Below, piece by piece: positions 15,175 to 25,218 of a stretch of DNA of 31,027 bases. The stretch is from a virus, in the IMG/VR virus record IMGVR_UViG_3300032220_001968, positions 1-31,027 of that record, one strand, 5' to 3'. Position 1 is the first letter of the stretch; each line of letters opens with the position of its first letter. The notes under the pieces are model-generated. The model made no database searches and was not told where the DNA came from. It saw only the letters and a program-made list of their open reading frames with translations. The translations under genes and the position numbers were made by a program.

Positions 15175-15806
15175 TTTAATTCTCCTATTTCAATTTTGGT
15201 ATAACGTTCATTTTGATTTTCTTGACGGTCAATTGTCTTATTATGGATAATACTCCATTCTTCAGTAAATGGTAAGGTTGCAAATGTTTTATAACCTTCA
15301 ACCATTCCATGCACCTGGTGACCTGACCATTTAATTTCAGGGGTATTTTTATAAATGCGTTTTTGAGCATCAGGCCAGTTAACCCAACCTTGTTCATTTA
15401 CATTCCACCCCCATTTTTGAATATGTTCTGGGGTTAATCCTTCAACTAAATTTTTACGAGGTGTAATTAATAGATCTACTGGATTGTCTTCTAAAATAGC
15501 TTTTAAATTTTCCACTAAAAAACTTTCAGGTATTTCATCAGCATCAATCTGGAAGATATAATCTCCGATACATTTACTGTTCATGAAGTTTTTATTTTCA
15601 AGGAAATTTTGTTGGAAATTAAAAGGATGAGCATTTGCTTCTTCTTTATAATCTTCTATAACCTTTAATACTTCTGGGGTGACTCTATTTTGATCATAAA
15701 CTACTACGATTTCATCTTCCCCATCAATTCTTTTAATTAAATACTCAATTAAATTTTTTAATTCTTCGTGTTCATTACACACGGTTAATCCATAACTTAT
15801 TTTCAT
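15171..15806 (-). CDS. Glycosyltransferase family 2
   Basis: The 211-residue product is a compact GT-A transferase. It has ISYGLTVCNEHEELKNLIEYL at the start, DEIVVVYDQN, then the DxD motif in YIFQIDADEIP (about 87-97), and a C-terminal acceptor region with WSGHQVHGMVEGY. This is the common layout of family 2 enzymes acting on glycan or O-antigen chains. It shares the operon with the neighbouring zinc-ribbon and SDR genes. Donor and acceptor unknown. Confidence 0.85.
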   Translation of the reverse strand: MKISYGLTVCNEHEELKNLIEYLIKRIDGEDEIVVVYDQNRVTPEVLKVIEDYKEEANAHPFNFQQNFLENKNFMNSKCIGDYIFQIDADEIPESFLVENLKAILEDNPVDLLITPRKNLVEGLTPEHIQKWGWNVNEQGWVNWPDAQKRIYKNTPEIKWSGHQVHGMVEGYKTFATLPFTEEWSIIHNKTIDRQENQNERYTKIEIGELK

Positions 15807-15817
15807 AATAATATAAT

Positions 15818-16273
15818 TTATTCAGGTAATACGTCAATATACGAAAGAGCTTCCATATAATCACGCTCAGAGAACATTTTTAATGTAGTCATATCCATTC
15901 TCCATTCATAGTATTCTCCTTTTTTTCCTGGGATTGGGTATTTTTCTTTTTCTTCATCTAGGACTTTTACAGCTTTTACTGCTGCCCATCCCCAATCTTC
16001 TTTAGAAGGTCCATTAGCAAATATCATACCTTGTTGGGGTAAATTTACTGATGATGCCATCCATATTTTTCCTTCCTCATCTTTATAAAATAAATCTTTA
16101 TAAAGTTCAGGAAGAATATTTGATTGTTCTTCAAAAAATGTTTCTCCTTCTTTCATTATGGAGTTGGTTTGAAAACCGCATCCATAACAAAAGTAAGTTT
16201 TAATATCTTGGTTCACTTCTTCAACATAACATGCATCTGAACCACAACGGGAGCAAGTAATTAGATTATCCAT
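15818..16273 (-). CDS. Zinc-ribbon protein of unknown function (151 aa)
   Basis: The N-terminus has CSRCG (Cys7/Cys10) and CYGCG (Cys29/Cys32), a clear C4 zinc ribbon. The remaining 110 residues hold an aromatic, acidic domain without a recognised motif. It sits between two glycosyltransferase genes and overlaps the upstream one by 8 bases. A structural or nucleic-acid-binding role is possible; a link to glycan synthesis rests only on position. Confidence 0.7.
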   Translation of the reverse strand: MDNLITCSRCGSDACYVEEVNQDIKTYFCYGCGFQTNSIMKEGETFFEEQSNILPELYKDLFYKDEEGKIWMASSVNLPQQGMIFANGPSKEDWGWAAVKAVKVLDEEKEKYPIPGKKGEYYEWRMDMTTLKMFSERDYMEALSYIDVLPE

Positions 16274-17567
16274 TTATTGTTTCTTTTTTAGGTAATTCAA
16301 TTTTTTTAATAGTTGGAAGTTTTAAAGAAACTTCTTTTGGAAATTCAGGTATAGAAGAATCTAAAAGATTATCTAATTTTTCCTTCATTTTATCCCAACT
16401 AAAATTTGTTTTACTATGGAATGATTGACGTTTAGCTTTATCAATATAGTTTTTATAATTCTCAAATACATCTTTCATGTAAAAACCTGTCTGGCCATTG
16501 TCTGCAGAGAACCATTGAGATTCAGATAACAACCATTGGTTAGCGGCACTAGGATGAACATTAGTTAACTGACCTCCAATTAAGTTAGTAAATTCTGGGT
16601 TAAGAAAATCAACATGGCCTGACCATCCTGTAGTAATAAGTGGTTTTTTGGTTAAAGTAAATTCAAGTAATGGACGACCAAATCCTTCACCTTTAGTTAA
16701 ATTAACCATAGCTTTAACTTTAGGATTATTGTATAGTTCATTCATTTCTTCATCAGTAAACTCACCATGAAGTAAATAAACATTTGGTAGGTTTTTAGAA
16801 TTTACTGTTTCTTTTATTTGTTTAATTTTTTTAAGAATTTCTTCTCTATCAACATAAGATGAACCTACTTGGGATGTTTTTAGAATTAATGCTGGTTTTT
16901 TAGTTTTATTTTTAAAGATTTCATAGAATGCTTTTATTAATAAACCTACATTTTTTCTATCTTCACCCATATCTCCAGCAATCCAGTGACCTACAAACAA
17001 ATATGCAAAATCTTCCTTGATAGGACTTAAATCAATATTTTTATTAGTATTTTTTTCTAATACTTTATATACATCAGTATTAACACCTTCAAATAATACT
17101 TCTATAGGTTTTTCTAATTTAATAACACCTTCTAAAGCATTTGTTTGACGATTACGTTTTTCAAATTGTGTACTTAAAAATATTTGTTTTGAATGTTCTG
17201 AGGATACAATATTAAGATCCATTCTATTACAACCTTCAACCCAGTCTGCGGGAACAATAGTAGTTTCTATACCTGCTGTAAAACCAATATTGTACTTTCC
17301 AATAAGTTGGAATTCACTTGGGATAGTTACCTGAGCCCATATTTCAGGTTGTTTAGGAAGTTGGTTATTTGAAAAAGTTAAATCTAGTAAAAATGCCCAT
17401 TCAGGGTTATCTTTACAAAAACCAAACGGAGTAGCACCCCAACGTTGAGATAATAATCTCACAGTATATTTATCTGTTTCAATAATGGCTTTAATTAAAT
17501 CCCTTGAACGAGCACCGTAGCCACTGTAGGTATCAAAAGGGGCACTTATAACGAATAATGGTTTCAT
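16266..17567 (-). CDS. Glycosyltransferase family 4/group 1
   Basis: The 433-residue GT-B protein starts with PLFVISAPFDTYSGYGARSRD, the acceptor-domain glycine-rich loop. The donor domain holds FVGHWIAGDMGEDRKNVGLLIKAF and the E-x7-E-like region MVNLTKGEGFGRPLLEFTLTKKPLITTGWSGHVDFL, where the two Glu contact the nucleotide-sugar. It is predicted to be cytoplasmic. It lies just before a second GT4 gene with one base between them, so the two may work in order on one glycan. Confidence 0.87.
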   Translation of the reverse strand: MKPLFVISAPFDTYSGYGARSRDLIKAIIETDKYTVRLLSQRWGATPFGFCKDNPEWAFLLDLTFSNNQLPKQPEIWAQVTIPSEFQLIGKYNIGFTAGIETTIVPADWVEGCNRMDLNIVSSEHSKQIFLSTQFEKRNRQTNALEGVIKLEKPIEVLFEGVNTDVYKVLEKNTNKNIDLSPIKEDFAYLFVGHWIAGDMGEDRKNVGLLIKAFYEIFKNKTKKPALILKTSQVGSSYVDREEILKKIKQIKETVNSKNLPNVYLLHGEFTDEEMNELYNNPKVKAMVNLTKGEGFGRPLLEFTLTKKPLITTGWSGHVDFLNPEFTNLIGGQLTNVHPSAANQWLLSESQWFSADNGQTGFYMKDVFENYKNYIDKAKRQSFHSKTNFSWDKMKEKLDNLLDSSIPEFPKEVSLKLPTIKKIELPKKETING

Positions 17568-17568
17568 T

Positions 17569-19011
17569 TTAATATAACAAATTATGATTTATAACTCTAT
17601 CTTTTATTTCATTAGCATTGATTAATTCATATTTTTTTCTTGGTTTCCAAGTTTTAAATAATGTATCAAAGGCTTCAATGATTCTTTCTCCTTGAATAAG
17701 GCCTGTAAATCCAGCTTCACTTAATGCCCATTCTCTACCTTTTAATCCTTTAGCTTTACGTTCTTCTTTATCTAAAGAATAAACAGCCATGATTTGTTCA
17801 GCAGCATCCTCAGGACGACATCTATCATCCCAAATATAAGGAGTTTGAGGTGAACCTTGGATTGAACGATTATTTGGAAATACTGGGAAAGCCCATTCAC
17901 CGCATTTTTTATATTTCCCTGTATTATTGGAAGGAATTTCAGGTGATGGTGTAAACCAATTCCCATCTTCATCTTCAAATCTCATTTGATCTTGCATTCC
18001 TCCAGTTACATTAGCAATAATTGGATTACCAACTAATATAGCTTCGGTTAATGATAACCCCCAACCTTCATTAGATGTTAAAAGAATTTGTGCGTCTGAT
18101 GAATTATAAATGAAATTCATTTCGGTAGCATTCATTATTTTATTAGTAAAGATTATGTTGTATTTATCTTCATTTAATAATAATTCTTTAATAACTGGAA
18201 GATCTGTTCCATGATCACTTATCATTTCTGTATGAAGTATAAAAGCGCATTTCTTAGCTTGTTCTACTGGAAGTTGATCAATGAAATATTTGTAAGCTAA
18301 CATTGTATCCGGAATTTGTTTACGGCGGATATTTCTTGAATTAAAGAATAATACAAAATCATATTCTTTTCCTTGTAGTAATGATTTTTTAAATTCCTGG
18401 AATTGGGGGTATGATTCGTGGGTTTGGGGGATTGGGAAATATATTTTTTCATTTAACCCATGAGGAACATATCTAACTATTTTATTTTCAGCTTTATCAC
18501 CTAAAACAAGTTTATTAATGTTTACTGTTTGTTTGCTAATCCCCATTAATAAGTCACATGCTTCATAGAATGCTTTATTATAATGAGGTGCTGGGTAATC
18601 ATCCCAAATGTTTAGATAAGTAATAGGAATGTTTTTTCTAATTTCATTTTCAATTGAAAATAACCAAATAAAATAACGTGGATCTGTGATCAACATAATT
18701 GCATCCGGTTTTTCTATTTCAATAATAGTACGAAGAAGTGTTGGATCACCATAATCATTAGCAGGATACATTATGACCGATGAATTATCTATACCAGCAA
18801 CTTCATTAGTTGCTTGAGATAAATCCAAACGTTTACCTTGCTCAGGATGATTGATAGATCCCCCAATGTTTACCCAGTTAAAATGTTGACAGGTGTGTAC
18901 TACTACTTCTCGTCCTACTGTTGCTACTCCCGAATGAACTCGGATATCATCGCAAATTAAGAGAATTTTCTTCCTCTGCTCTGGTGGCAGATATGCAAAA
19001 CTATTATTCAT
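17569..19011 (-). CDS. Glycosyltransferase family 4/group 1
   Basis: The 480-residue protein opens with KKILLICDDIRVHSGVATVGRE, the GT-B N-terminal pattern. The C-terminal donor half includes FNSRNIRRKQIPDTMLAYKYF and SSDAQILLTSNEGWGLSLTEAILVGNPIIANVTGG, which carries the E-x7-E motif. A 40-residue insert rich in Pro/Asn/Trp follows, before the final helix. It is first among the transferases to be transcribed, 21 bases after the small RHH-like gene. Donor and acceptor unknown. Confidence 0.87.
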   Translation of the reverse strand: MNNSFAYLPPEQRKKILLICDDIRVHSGVATVGREVVVHTCQHFNWVNIGGSINHPEQGKRLDLSQATNEVAGIDNSSVIMYPANDYGDPTLLRTIIEIEKPDAIMLITDPRYFIWLFSIENEIRKNIPITYLNIWDDYPAPHYNKAFYEACDLLMGISKQTVNINKLVLGDKAENKIVRYVPHGLNEKIYFPIPQTHESYPQFQEFKKSLLQGKEYDFVLFFNSRNIRRKQIPDTMLAYKYFIDQLPVEQAKKCAFILHTEMISDHGTDLPVIKELLLNEDKYNIIFTNKIMNATEMNFIYNSSDAQILLTSNEGWGLSLTEAILVGNPIIANVTGGMQDQMRFEDEDGNWFTPSPEIPSNNTGKYKKCGEWAFPVFPNNRSIQGSPQTPYIWDDRCRPEDAAEQIMAVYSLDKEERKAKGLKGREWALSEAGFTGLIQGERIIEAFDTLFKTWKPRKKYELINANEIKDRVINHNLLY

Positions 19012-19032
19012 GTAACTAATTTAATTTAATTT

Positions 19033-19224
19033 TTAATCGTTAATTTCTAGGTTGTTGTGGTTGTGTACTTTTTTTCTAAAATCTTCATCGGTAAGATACA
19101 AATGAATTGTTCGATCAGCAAGCTTTTGTAGAGAAAATTTGTATTTTACGCAAGCAATCTTGAAATTTTCGAATAACTCGCTCTGTACTTTTACAGAGGT
19201 CAACGTCATGTCTTTTTTACTCAT
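19033..19224 (-). CDS. Small ribbon-helix-helix-like protein (63 aa)
   Basis: The 63-residue product has a beta strand (TLTSVKVQSELFENF) followed by two helices (KIACVKYKFSLQKLADRTIHLYL), the order found in Arc/CopG-type ribbon-helix-helix DNA-binding proteins. It is small, basic at its start and has no membrane span. It is the first gene after a candidate promoter at 19245-19261 and directly precedes the sugar cluster, so it could regulate that cluster; this is inference. Other small conserved phage proteins share the same fold pattern. Confidence 0.65.
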   Translation of the reverse strand: MSKKDMTLTSVKVQSELFENFKIACVKYKFSLQKLADRTIHLYLTDEDFRKKVHNHNNLEIND

Positions 19225-19244
19225 AAATTTTATTTTTTAATTGT

Positions 19245-19261
19245 TGTATATAAATATATTA
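19245..19261 (-). promoter_or_regulatory. Candidate promoter, 17-bp repeat copy
   Basis: The minus-strand sequence TAATATATTTATATACA lies in the 50-base gap before the RHH-like gene, about 20 bases from its ATG. An identical 17-bp copy lies at 25869-25885 and a partial match at 1171-1190. The + strand reading contains TATAAATA, the T4 late promoter core, but that would point away from the genes here. Confidence 0.4.
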
Positions 19262-19274
19262 GGATTCTGTTAGA

Positions 19275-20222
19275 TTAACCCTTATCACATAATTCTTTAT
19301 TATCTTTAAAAGGACAAAATCGACAATTAAATGCTGAAGGGTTTGGAATATGCACTTGGGTTTTATGAGAACCATCAATATTAAATACCTCTTGAATAAA
19401 ATTATTAACTGCTATATGTGCTTTATTTATTTTTACTTTACCAGATGCTGGTTTGAATTGTTGAATACGTTTAATAGCAAAATCTGATTCTTCCCATATT
19501 TTTCGTTTTACAATAAAGAATTCAATATCAATATCATCTACAGGAATGTTATATTGTTGTGATAAGTATTTTTTATAAAGAATAAGTTGGAATTGTTTTA
19601 ATTCGTCTTTCTTTTCCTTATCACCCCAACCTCTTGTAGATGTTTTGATATCAAGGATTAAAAACTTATTCATGGTTTCATTATACAAAACAACATCTAA
19701 ATAACCTTTATAAAGAATATTTGGATATTGAGGATTTGGGGTAACAACAAGAGGTATTTCACAACCTACTAAATGCCATCCTCTTTTACTAAAATATGAT
19801 CCTCTTTTTTTAGATAAAAAATCTAAAATAGCTAATCCATCTTCAAAAAACTCATTCATTTCAATTGAGTTACTGAAATGGATGTTTTTATTAGATTTGT
19901 AGTCTTTAAGGTATGTTTCCCTAAAACGTTCTTCAAATAATTCTTTTAAATCAATTCTATCGGCAGCTGCTGCACTTTGCTCATATATAGTTGTTATATA
20001 ATGCTGTATAGTTTCATGCAACGCCGTTCCAAAAGTCATATGGATCGATTGTTCTGACGTATAAAAACCGTCTCTATACTGTAGAGACCATTTGCGAGGG
20101 CAATTTTGAAATACCGAGAATTGACTATATGAAATAGCTTTTTCAAAGGCATAATTTACTTCTCGTAATGGTTGATTTTTTATTTGTTTTAAAACCTGTG
20201 GTATTTTTTTCTTTTTAGCCAA
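19275..20222 (-). CDS. Cas4/RecB-like PD-(D/E)XK nuclease with Fe-S cysteines
   Basis: The product is 315 residues and should cut DNA ends or flaps. The fold motifs are GTALHE with His69, GYLDVV with Asp176, LDIKTS with Asp191 and Lys193, and QFQLILY (210-216). Four cysteines, one in NCPRKW (Cys41) and three near the C-terminus (Cys300, Cys303, Cys312), match the [4Fe-4S] arrangement of Cas4 and AddB. The start is a TTG at 20220-20222, directly after AAAGTT, the same leader seen before several ATG starts. It lies at the end of the replication block and may act in recombination or end processing. Confidence 0.88.
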   Translation of the reverse strand: MAKKKKIPQVLKQIKNQPLREVNYAFEKAISYSQFSVFQNCPRKWSLQYRDGFYTSEQSIHMTFGTALHETIQHYITTIYEQSAAAADRIDLKELFEERFRETYLKDYKSNKNIHFSNSIEMNEFFEDGLAILDFLSKKRGSYFSKRGWHLVGCEIPLVVTPNPQYPNILYKGYLDVVLYNETMNKFLILDIKTSTRGWGDKEKKDELKQFQLILYKKYLSQQYNIPVDDIDIEFFIVKRKIWEESDFAIKRIQQFKPASGKVKINKAHIAVNNFIQEVFNIDGSHKTQVHIPNPSAFNCRFCPFKDNKELCDKG

Positions 20223-20228
20223 AACTTT

Positions 20229-20759
20229 TTATTTAACCCATTTAAGGTAATTTGTGTAATAAGCATAACCATTTATAAAATTATTTGTTAAAAACAATTC
20301 TAATTCTGGGTATCTGATTTTCATAATTCGAGGGGTTAAATCTTCTTGATGATGAATTTCTGATTCTACTCCATCTACTGCGTCTTGAGGGCATAGGAAT
20401 GGGACTGCTACTAAACATTTGATTCCTTTTGAAGTGATATCTTTAATTAATTTTTGAGCTGCTTCAGCAGGGATATGTTCTAAAACATCTCCAATAATAA
20501 TATAATCATAATCATCATAATTAAAGGATAAAATATCTCCTACAAATACATTTTTATAGTGTTTTCTAATCTCATATTGTTCAATATATGGTTCATGTAT
20601 TTCAACAGCATCTATATTTAAATCAGATAGATTCATTCCATAAGTTCCACATCCTGGACCAACGTCTAGGATTTTATGGAAAGTAGGTAGATGATTATAA
20701 GCAACTGTTCGAATATGTTCAAAAATTGCTTCTTTTAAGTCTGGGGAGCTAAAAGGCAT
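20229..20759 (-). CDS. SAM-dependent methyltransferase-like protein
   Basis: The 176-residue protein has the class I motif LDVGPGCGTYG (31-41), the acidic VEIHEPY loop and a motif IV-like IIGDVLEHI (88-96). It resembles methyltransferase type 11/12 domains. No target-recognition region is visible and the sequence gives no DNA-type DPPY/NPPY motif, so a small-molecule, sugar or protein substrate is more likely than DNA. It stands between the nuclease and the nucleotide-modification-associated gene. Confidence 0.82.
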   Translation of the reverse strand: MPFSSPDLKEAIFEHIRTVAYNHLPTFHKILDVGPGCGTYGMNLSDLNIDAVEIHEPYIEQYEIRKHYKNVFVGDILSFNYDDYDYIIIGDVLEHIPAEAAQKLIKDITSKGIKCLVAVPFLCPQDAVDGVESEIHHQEDLTPRIMKIRYPELELFLTNNFINGYAYYTNYLKWVK

Positions 20760-20763
20760 AATA

Positions 20764-21141
20764 TTATTTTTTCCATTTACCTTTCATTACTAATTGAGCG
20801 ATAATACCGTAATTAGCAATGTCTATAAAACTATCAATCATTGGTTCGTCTTGAACATAGTTACGACCCTTACGTTTTAACATGTTTTTCAAGCGATTTA
20901 TCTTGTCGTTACAACGCAACCAAATTCCAGTCAATGAAAGATTAATATCATCAGGATCTTCAAGTGTAGACCCTAAAGTAATATTTCCTAAACCATAATC
21001 CATCATTTTACGAGCAAACAACTCATATTGTTCTTGTTGGTTTTCTTTAAATGCTTCTGCTAAAGTTGGGTATGTTTTTTCAAAATCAGAAATAGCTCTT
21101 CCAGCTCCCGTAGGATCATAACTTGTATTTTCAGTAATCAT
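20764..21141 (-). CDS. Nucleotide-modification-associated protein (DUF1599-like)
   Basis: The 125-residue helical protein matches the pattern of the PF07659 family (nucleotide modification associated domain 1). It has ELFARKMMDYGLGNIT (41-56), then LTGIWLRCNDKINRLKNML and a late DSFIDIANYGIIAQL helix. The EL..K...DYG and D.aNY motifs suggest an all-alpha NTP-pyrophosphohydrolase-like fold. It may act on modified or unwanted nucleotides; the exact substrate is unknown. The ATG has the TAAGTT leader. Confidence 0.75.
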   Translation of the reverse strand: MITENTSYDPTGAGRAISDFEKTYPTLAEAFKENQQEQYELFARKMMDYGLGNITLGSTLEDPDDINLSLTGIWLRCNDKINRLKNMLKRKGRNYVQDEPMIDSFIDIANYGIIAQLVMKGKWKK

Positions 21142-21144
21142 AAC

Positions 21145-21372
21145 TTATATAAGTATTTCTTTTTCTTGTGGAAAATAATTATTTAAAATCTCAATTTGAT
21201 CTTGATACTCAGCAATAGCTTTAAGTTCAATTTCAATTGCTTCAACAATATCGGAATGCTCTCCAATTCCAACTGGTTGGTGAAGATAAACTTCGATGTT
21301 CGCTCTATGTTTAGCGATGTGTCCTTCAGCATGTTTGTATACTGCTGATAGGATTGTATTTCTCATACTCAT
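21145..21372 (-). CDS. Small conserved phage protein (75 aa)
   Basis: The 75-residue product is helical, with VYKHAEGHIAKHRANIEVYL followed by VGIGEHSDIVEAIEIELKAIAEYQDQIEIL. I recall similar short proteins near replication genes in T4-like environmental phages, but their function is unknown to me. The ATG has the AAAGTT leader and overlaps the stop of the clamp-loader subunit (AAGTTATGA), which ties it to that operon. Confidence 0.75.
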   Translation of the reverse strand: MSMRNTILSAVYKHAEGHIAKHRANIEVYLHQPVGIGEHSDIVEAIEIELKAIAEYQDQIEILNNYFPQEKEILI

Positions 21373-21791
21373 AACTTTGCTTTTTTAATTAATTTATCTG
21401 TTTCTTTTTCATCAACTCCCATTTCCCAAAGGATTCCTCTTATACCTGATTCTCGGATAATATCAATATATTCTTCTGCTTCTCCAAAACTACATTGGTA
21501 ATATTCAGAAACATATTTTAACAAATCTTCGTATGTATTTTTTGTTTGTTTTTTAACATACTTGAGGAACATTTTTTTCTTTGGCAACATGGTCTTATAG
21601 ATATTATATATTTTTTCTTTTTCAGTAAGTGGGAGTTTTTGTGCAATGTTTGATAATTCTACATATCCGATATACATCGATACATATCTATGTATCATGT
21701 AAGAATTGAATGATTCCCGCTGATCTTCTGAAAAAGATGACCATTCCCTTTTATTAAAGGTTAATTCATTAAGCCAATCAAACAGCGTCAT
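21369..21791 (-). CDS. Clamp loader small subunit (gp62-like)
   Basis: The 140-residue protein resembles the T4 gp62-type clamp loader subunit (phage clamp loader A family). It opens FDWLNELTFNKREWSSFSEDQRESFNSYMIHRYVSMYIGYVE, where FDWLN, the Phe-Asn-x-Tyr-Met/Ile and the Arg-x-x-Ser-Met region are characteristic. It is shorter than T4 gp62 (187 residues). It should join the ATPase subunit encoded at 22226-23140 to load the clamp. It overlaps the 81-aa gene upstream by 14 bases. Confidence 0.8.
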   Translation of the reverse strand: MTLFDWLNELTFNKREWSSFSEDQRESFNSYMIHRYVSMYIGYVELSNIAQKLPLTEKEKIYNIYKTMLPKKKMFLKYVKKQTKNTYEDLLKYVSEYYQCSFGEAEEYIDIIRESGIRGILWEMGVDEKETDKLIKKAKL

Positions 21792-22023
21792 CTTCGAATT
21801 CTGCTCTTAATTCTTTAGGCAATAATTCTACTAATACTTTACCTGTTTTTACATCAAAAAATACTGGGACTGGAATGACTCCATCTTCTGATGTTCCTGT
21901 TACGAATTTAGACACTTTACGTAAAATTACACCTTCTTGGAATACTTGATTACCCTCAGGTGATGTTATTGGTGTCGTGTTTTTGATGTCAATATTGACA
22001 TTCATTTGTGGTTTTTGATTCAT
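21778..22023 (-). CDS. Hypothetical protein (81 aa)
   Basis: The 81-residue product, starting MNQKPQMNVNIDIKNTTPIT, is polar and beta-rich with no recognised motif. It sits between the small membrane protein and the clamp loader small subunit in the replication operon and overlaps the latter by 14 bases. It is probably translated, but no function can be assigned. Confidence 0.65.
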   Translation of the reverse strand: MNQKPQMNVNIDIKNTTPITSPEGNQVFQEGVILRKVSKFVTGTSEDGVIPVPVFFDVKTGKVLVELLPKELRAEFEDDAV

Positions 22024-22025
22024 AT

Positions 22026-22229
22026 TTATTTATTTAATTTTTCGTTTTTATATTCTATAAAATCTTGGATAAACCCAGCTGCTACAATAATATTCATACC
22101 TAATGATATTAATATTTCATGTATATCCGCGTATATAGTTGTCATTAAATGTATATGTCCAACCATCCAAAACGGTATCGATAGATTCTGTGAAACCCAA
22201 GATAACGTGTATTTTATAAAGTATTTCAT
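22026..22229 (-). CDS. Small membrane protein (67 aa)
   Basis: The 67-residue product has two hydrophobic stretches: about 16-34 (LSIPFWMVGHIHLMTTIYA region) and 40-55 (ILISLGMNIIVAAGFI), with a basic/acidic C-terminus. This suggests a two-span inner-membrane protein. The start overlaps the clamp-loader stop by 4 bases, in the same operon. Function unknown; it is too short to identify. The two short spans argue against a chance open frame. Confidence 0.65.
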   Translation of the reverse strand: MKYFIKYTLSWVSQNLSIPFWMVGHIHLMTTIYADIHEILISLGMNIIVAAGFIQDFIEYKNEKLNK

Positions 22230-23140
22230 TTCAATTCGATTAATCTAGCTATTAAAGCCATGCAATTAATTTCTTTATCAATTCTGAAATTTGATTGATA
22301 TGAATATTCATTTACATAGATTGCCACCATTCCTTCATTACCCGATGCAAATTGAATAGAATTATCATACAAGAAACGATAAAGTTCCTCAAAATCTTGA
22401 ACATTTGCGTTTGCAATAATTTGACGTATTTCATTAAAACTTGGTTTTGGTTTAGACAATTCTTTAACTACTTGAGTCATGTAGTTAGAAGATACTATAA
22501 CTGATTTATCAATACAAAGCTCACCATCTTGATTTGACAATTGAGCTGTGTTAAGCATTTTTCGAACATCAGGATAAAATTGGTTTACTAAAACTTTAAT
22601 ATCATCCATAGTATAAGATACTGATTCCTGTTCTAATACTCCAGCAACATGTTTAGCAATATCTTGTTTTGAGGGTGGAACAATTTTAAGTACCTGACAA
22701 CGTGATTGAAGTGGATCAATGATGCGTTCTACAAAATTACAAGTTAAAATAAAACGAGTAGTACGAGAATAAGTTTCAATTACATTTCGAAGCGCTGCTT
22801 GACCCTGAATTGTAATAAAATCTGCTTCATCTAAAATAACTACTTTAAGGGGTTTAAATGATGCGGCACTAGCAAATCCTGTTACTTTATCACGAATTGT
22901 ATCAATTCCACGTTCATCACTAGCGTTAATGTACATGTAATCACAATCAAGATTATTTACCATTAATTTAGCAAGAGTAGTTTTACCTGTACCTGCGGGA
23001 CCATAAAATAGGAAATTTTGAATATCATTTTGTTGAAGATATTTACCTATAGTAGTTTTAATATTTTCATTACCAACGTAACTATCTAAATTTTGACTAC
23101 GATATTTTTCAACCCACAATGTATGTTCTTTTTTTCTCAT
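22226..23140 (-). CDS. Clamp loader ATPase large subunit (gp44/RFC-like)
   Basis: The 304-residue AAA+ protein opens sliding clamps. It shows LWVEKYRSQNLDSYVG at the N-terminus, Walker A GPAGTGKTT (47-55), the DEAD box (104-107), sensor-1 Asn135 in LTCNFVERI, and the SRC motif (146-148) that carries the arginine finger. This is the RFC small-subunit/gp44 layout, and the length is close to T4 gp44 (319). It is preceded by a small gene sharing one base with it (TAATG). With the gp62-like subunit it would load the clamp encoded at 25886-26626. Confidence 0.93.
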   Translation of the reverse strand: MRKKEHTLWVEKYRSQNLDSYVGNENIKTTIGKYLQQNDIQNFLFYGPAGTGKTTLAKLMVNNLDCDYMYINASDERGIDTIRDKVTGFASAASFKPLKVVILDEADFITIQGQAALRNVIETYSRTTRFILTCNFVERIIDPLQSRCQVLKIVPPSKQDIAKHVAGVLEQESVSYTMDDIKVLVNQFYPDVRKMLNTAQLSNQDGELCIDKSVIVSSNYMTQVVKELSKPKPSFNEIRQIIANANVQDFEELYRFLYDNSIQFASGNEGMVAIYVNEYSYQSNFRIDKEINCMALIARLIELK

Positions 23141-23391
23141 TACTCTCCGTATAGATTAAATGTTTTAGGTTTTGGTTGAAGTATTTCTACTTCTTCTGTT
23201 GTGATAATATACAACATTCCTTTTAATGGTTCAAGTCTAAATGATTCAGGTTTTACTTTAGCACTCATATAATAAGCATTTAAAGCCTCTGTAAGTGAAG
23301 ATTGAACCTCATCTACACCAACTACATTCCATTGATCCCCAGGTGGTACTCTCTCAGCAATAAGAATATTTCTTTCTACTTCTTGTTTCAT
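23140..23391 (-). CDS. Hypothetical protein (83 aa)
   Basis: The 83-residue product is soluble, mixed alpha/beta, with a FRLEPLKGMLYIIT strand near residues 51-64 and a short Asn-Leu-Tyr-Gly-Glu end. No motif recognised. Its junctions overlap genes on both sides (ATGA before, TAATG after), so it is likely expressed with the clamp loader. Confidence 0.62.
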   Translation of the reverse strand: MKQEVERNILIAERVPPGDQWNVVGVDEVQSSLTEALNAYYMSAKVKPESFRLEPLKGMLYIITTEEVEILQPKPKTFNLYGE

Positions 23392-23585
23392 AACCTAATT
23401 TGTTCTTGAAGATAAGGCAATAGATCCTTGTAGGAAAAATTTACAGTTGATCCATCTGCTGATAATCCAAACCAAATATAGTTATCTGATTGAGCAGGGA
23501 TTGGAAGAAAATTAACATTACTAATAATATATGTTTTCTCTTTAACCACAACTGGTTTTCCTATAAGATCTACTGCGTCTCTCAT
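23388..23585 (-). CDS. Hypothetical protein (65 aa)
   Basis: The 65-residue product starts MRDAVDLIGKPVVVKEKTY and is short and beta-rich (strands KPVVVKEKTYIIS, DNYIWFGLS, STVNFSYKDLL). No recognised domain. It sits just after groEL in the direction of transcription and ends in an ATGA overlap with the next gene. Function unknown. Confidence 0.6.
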   Translation of the reverse strand: MRDAVDLIGKPVVVKEKTYIISNVNFLPIPAQSDNYIWFGLSADGSTVNFSYKDLLPYLQEQIRL

Positions 23586-23596
23586 ATTACGTAAAT

Positions 23597-25213
<1,617 letters not shown>

Positions 25214-25218
25214 TTAAA

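Noticed and set aside
17772-17978. Minus-strand open frame inside the GT4 gene
   Set aside because: It is an overlapping frame within the 480-residue transferase and has no start context.
22006-22248. Plus-strand open frame of 80 codons
   Set aside because: It is antisense to the small membrane protein gene and reads as hydrophobic, Ile-rich shadow sequence with no sign of coding.
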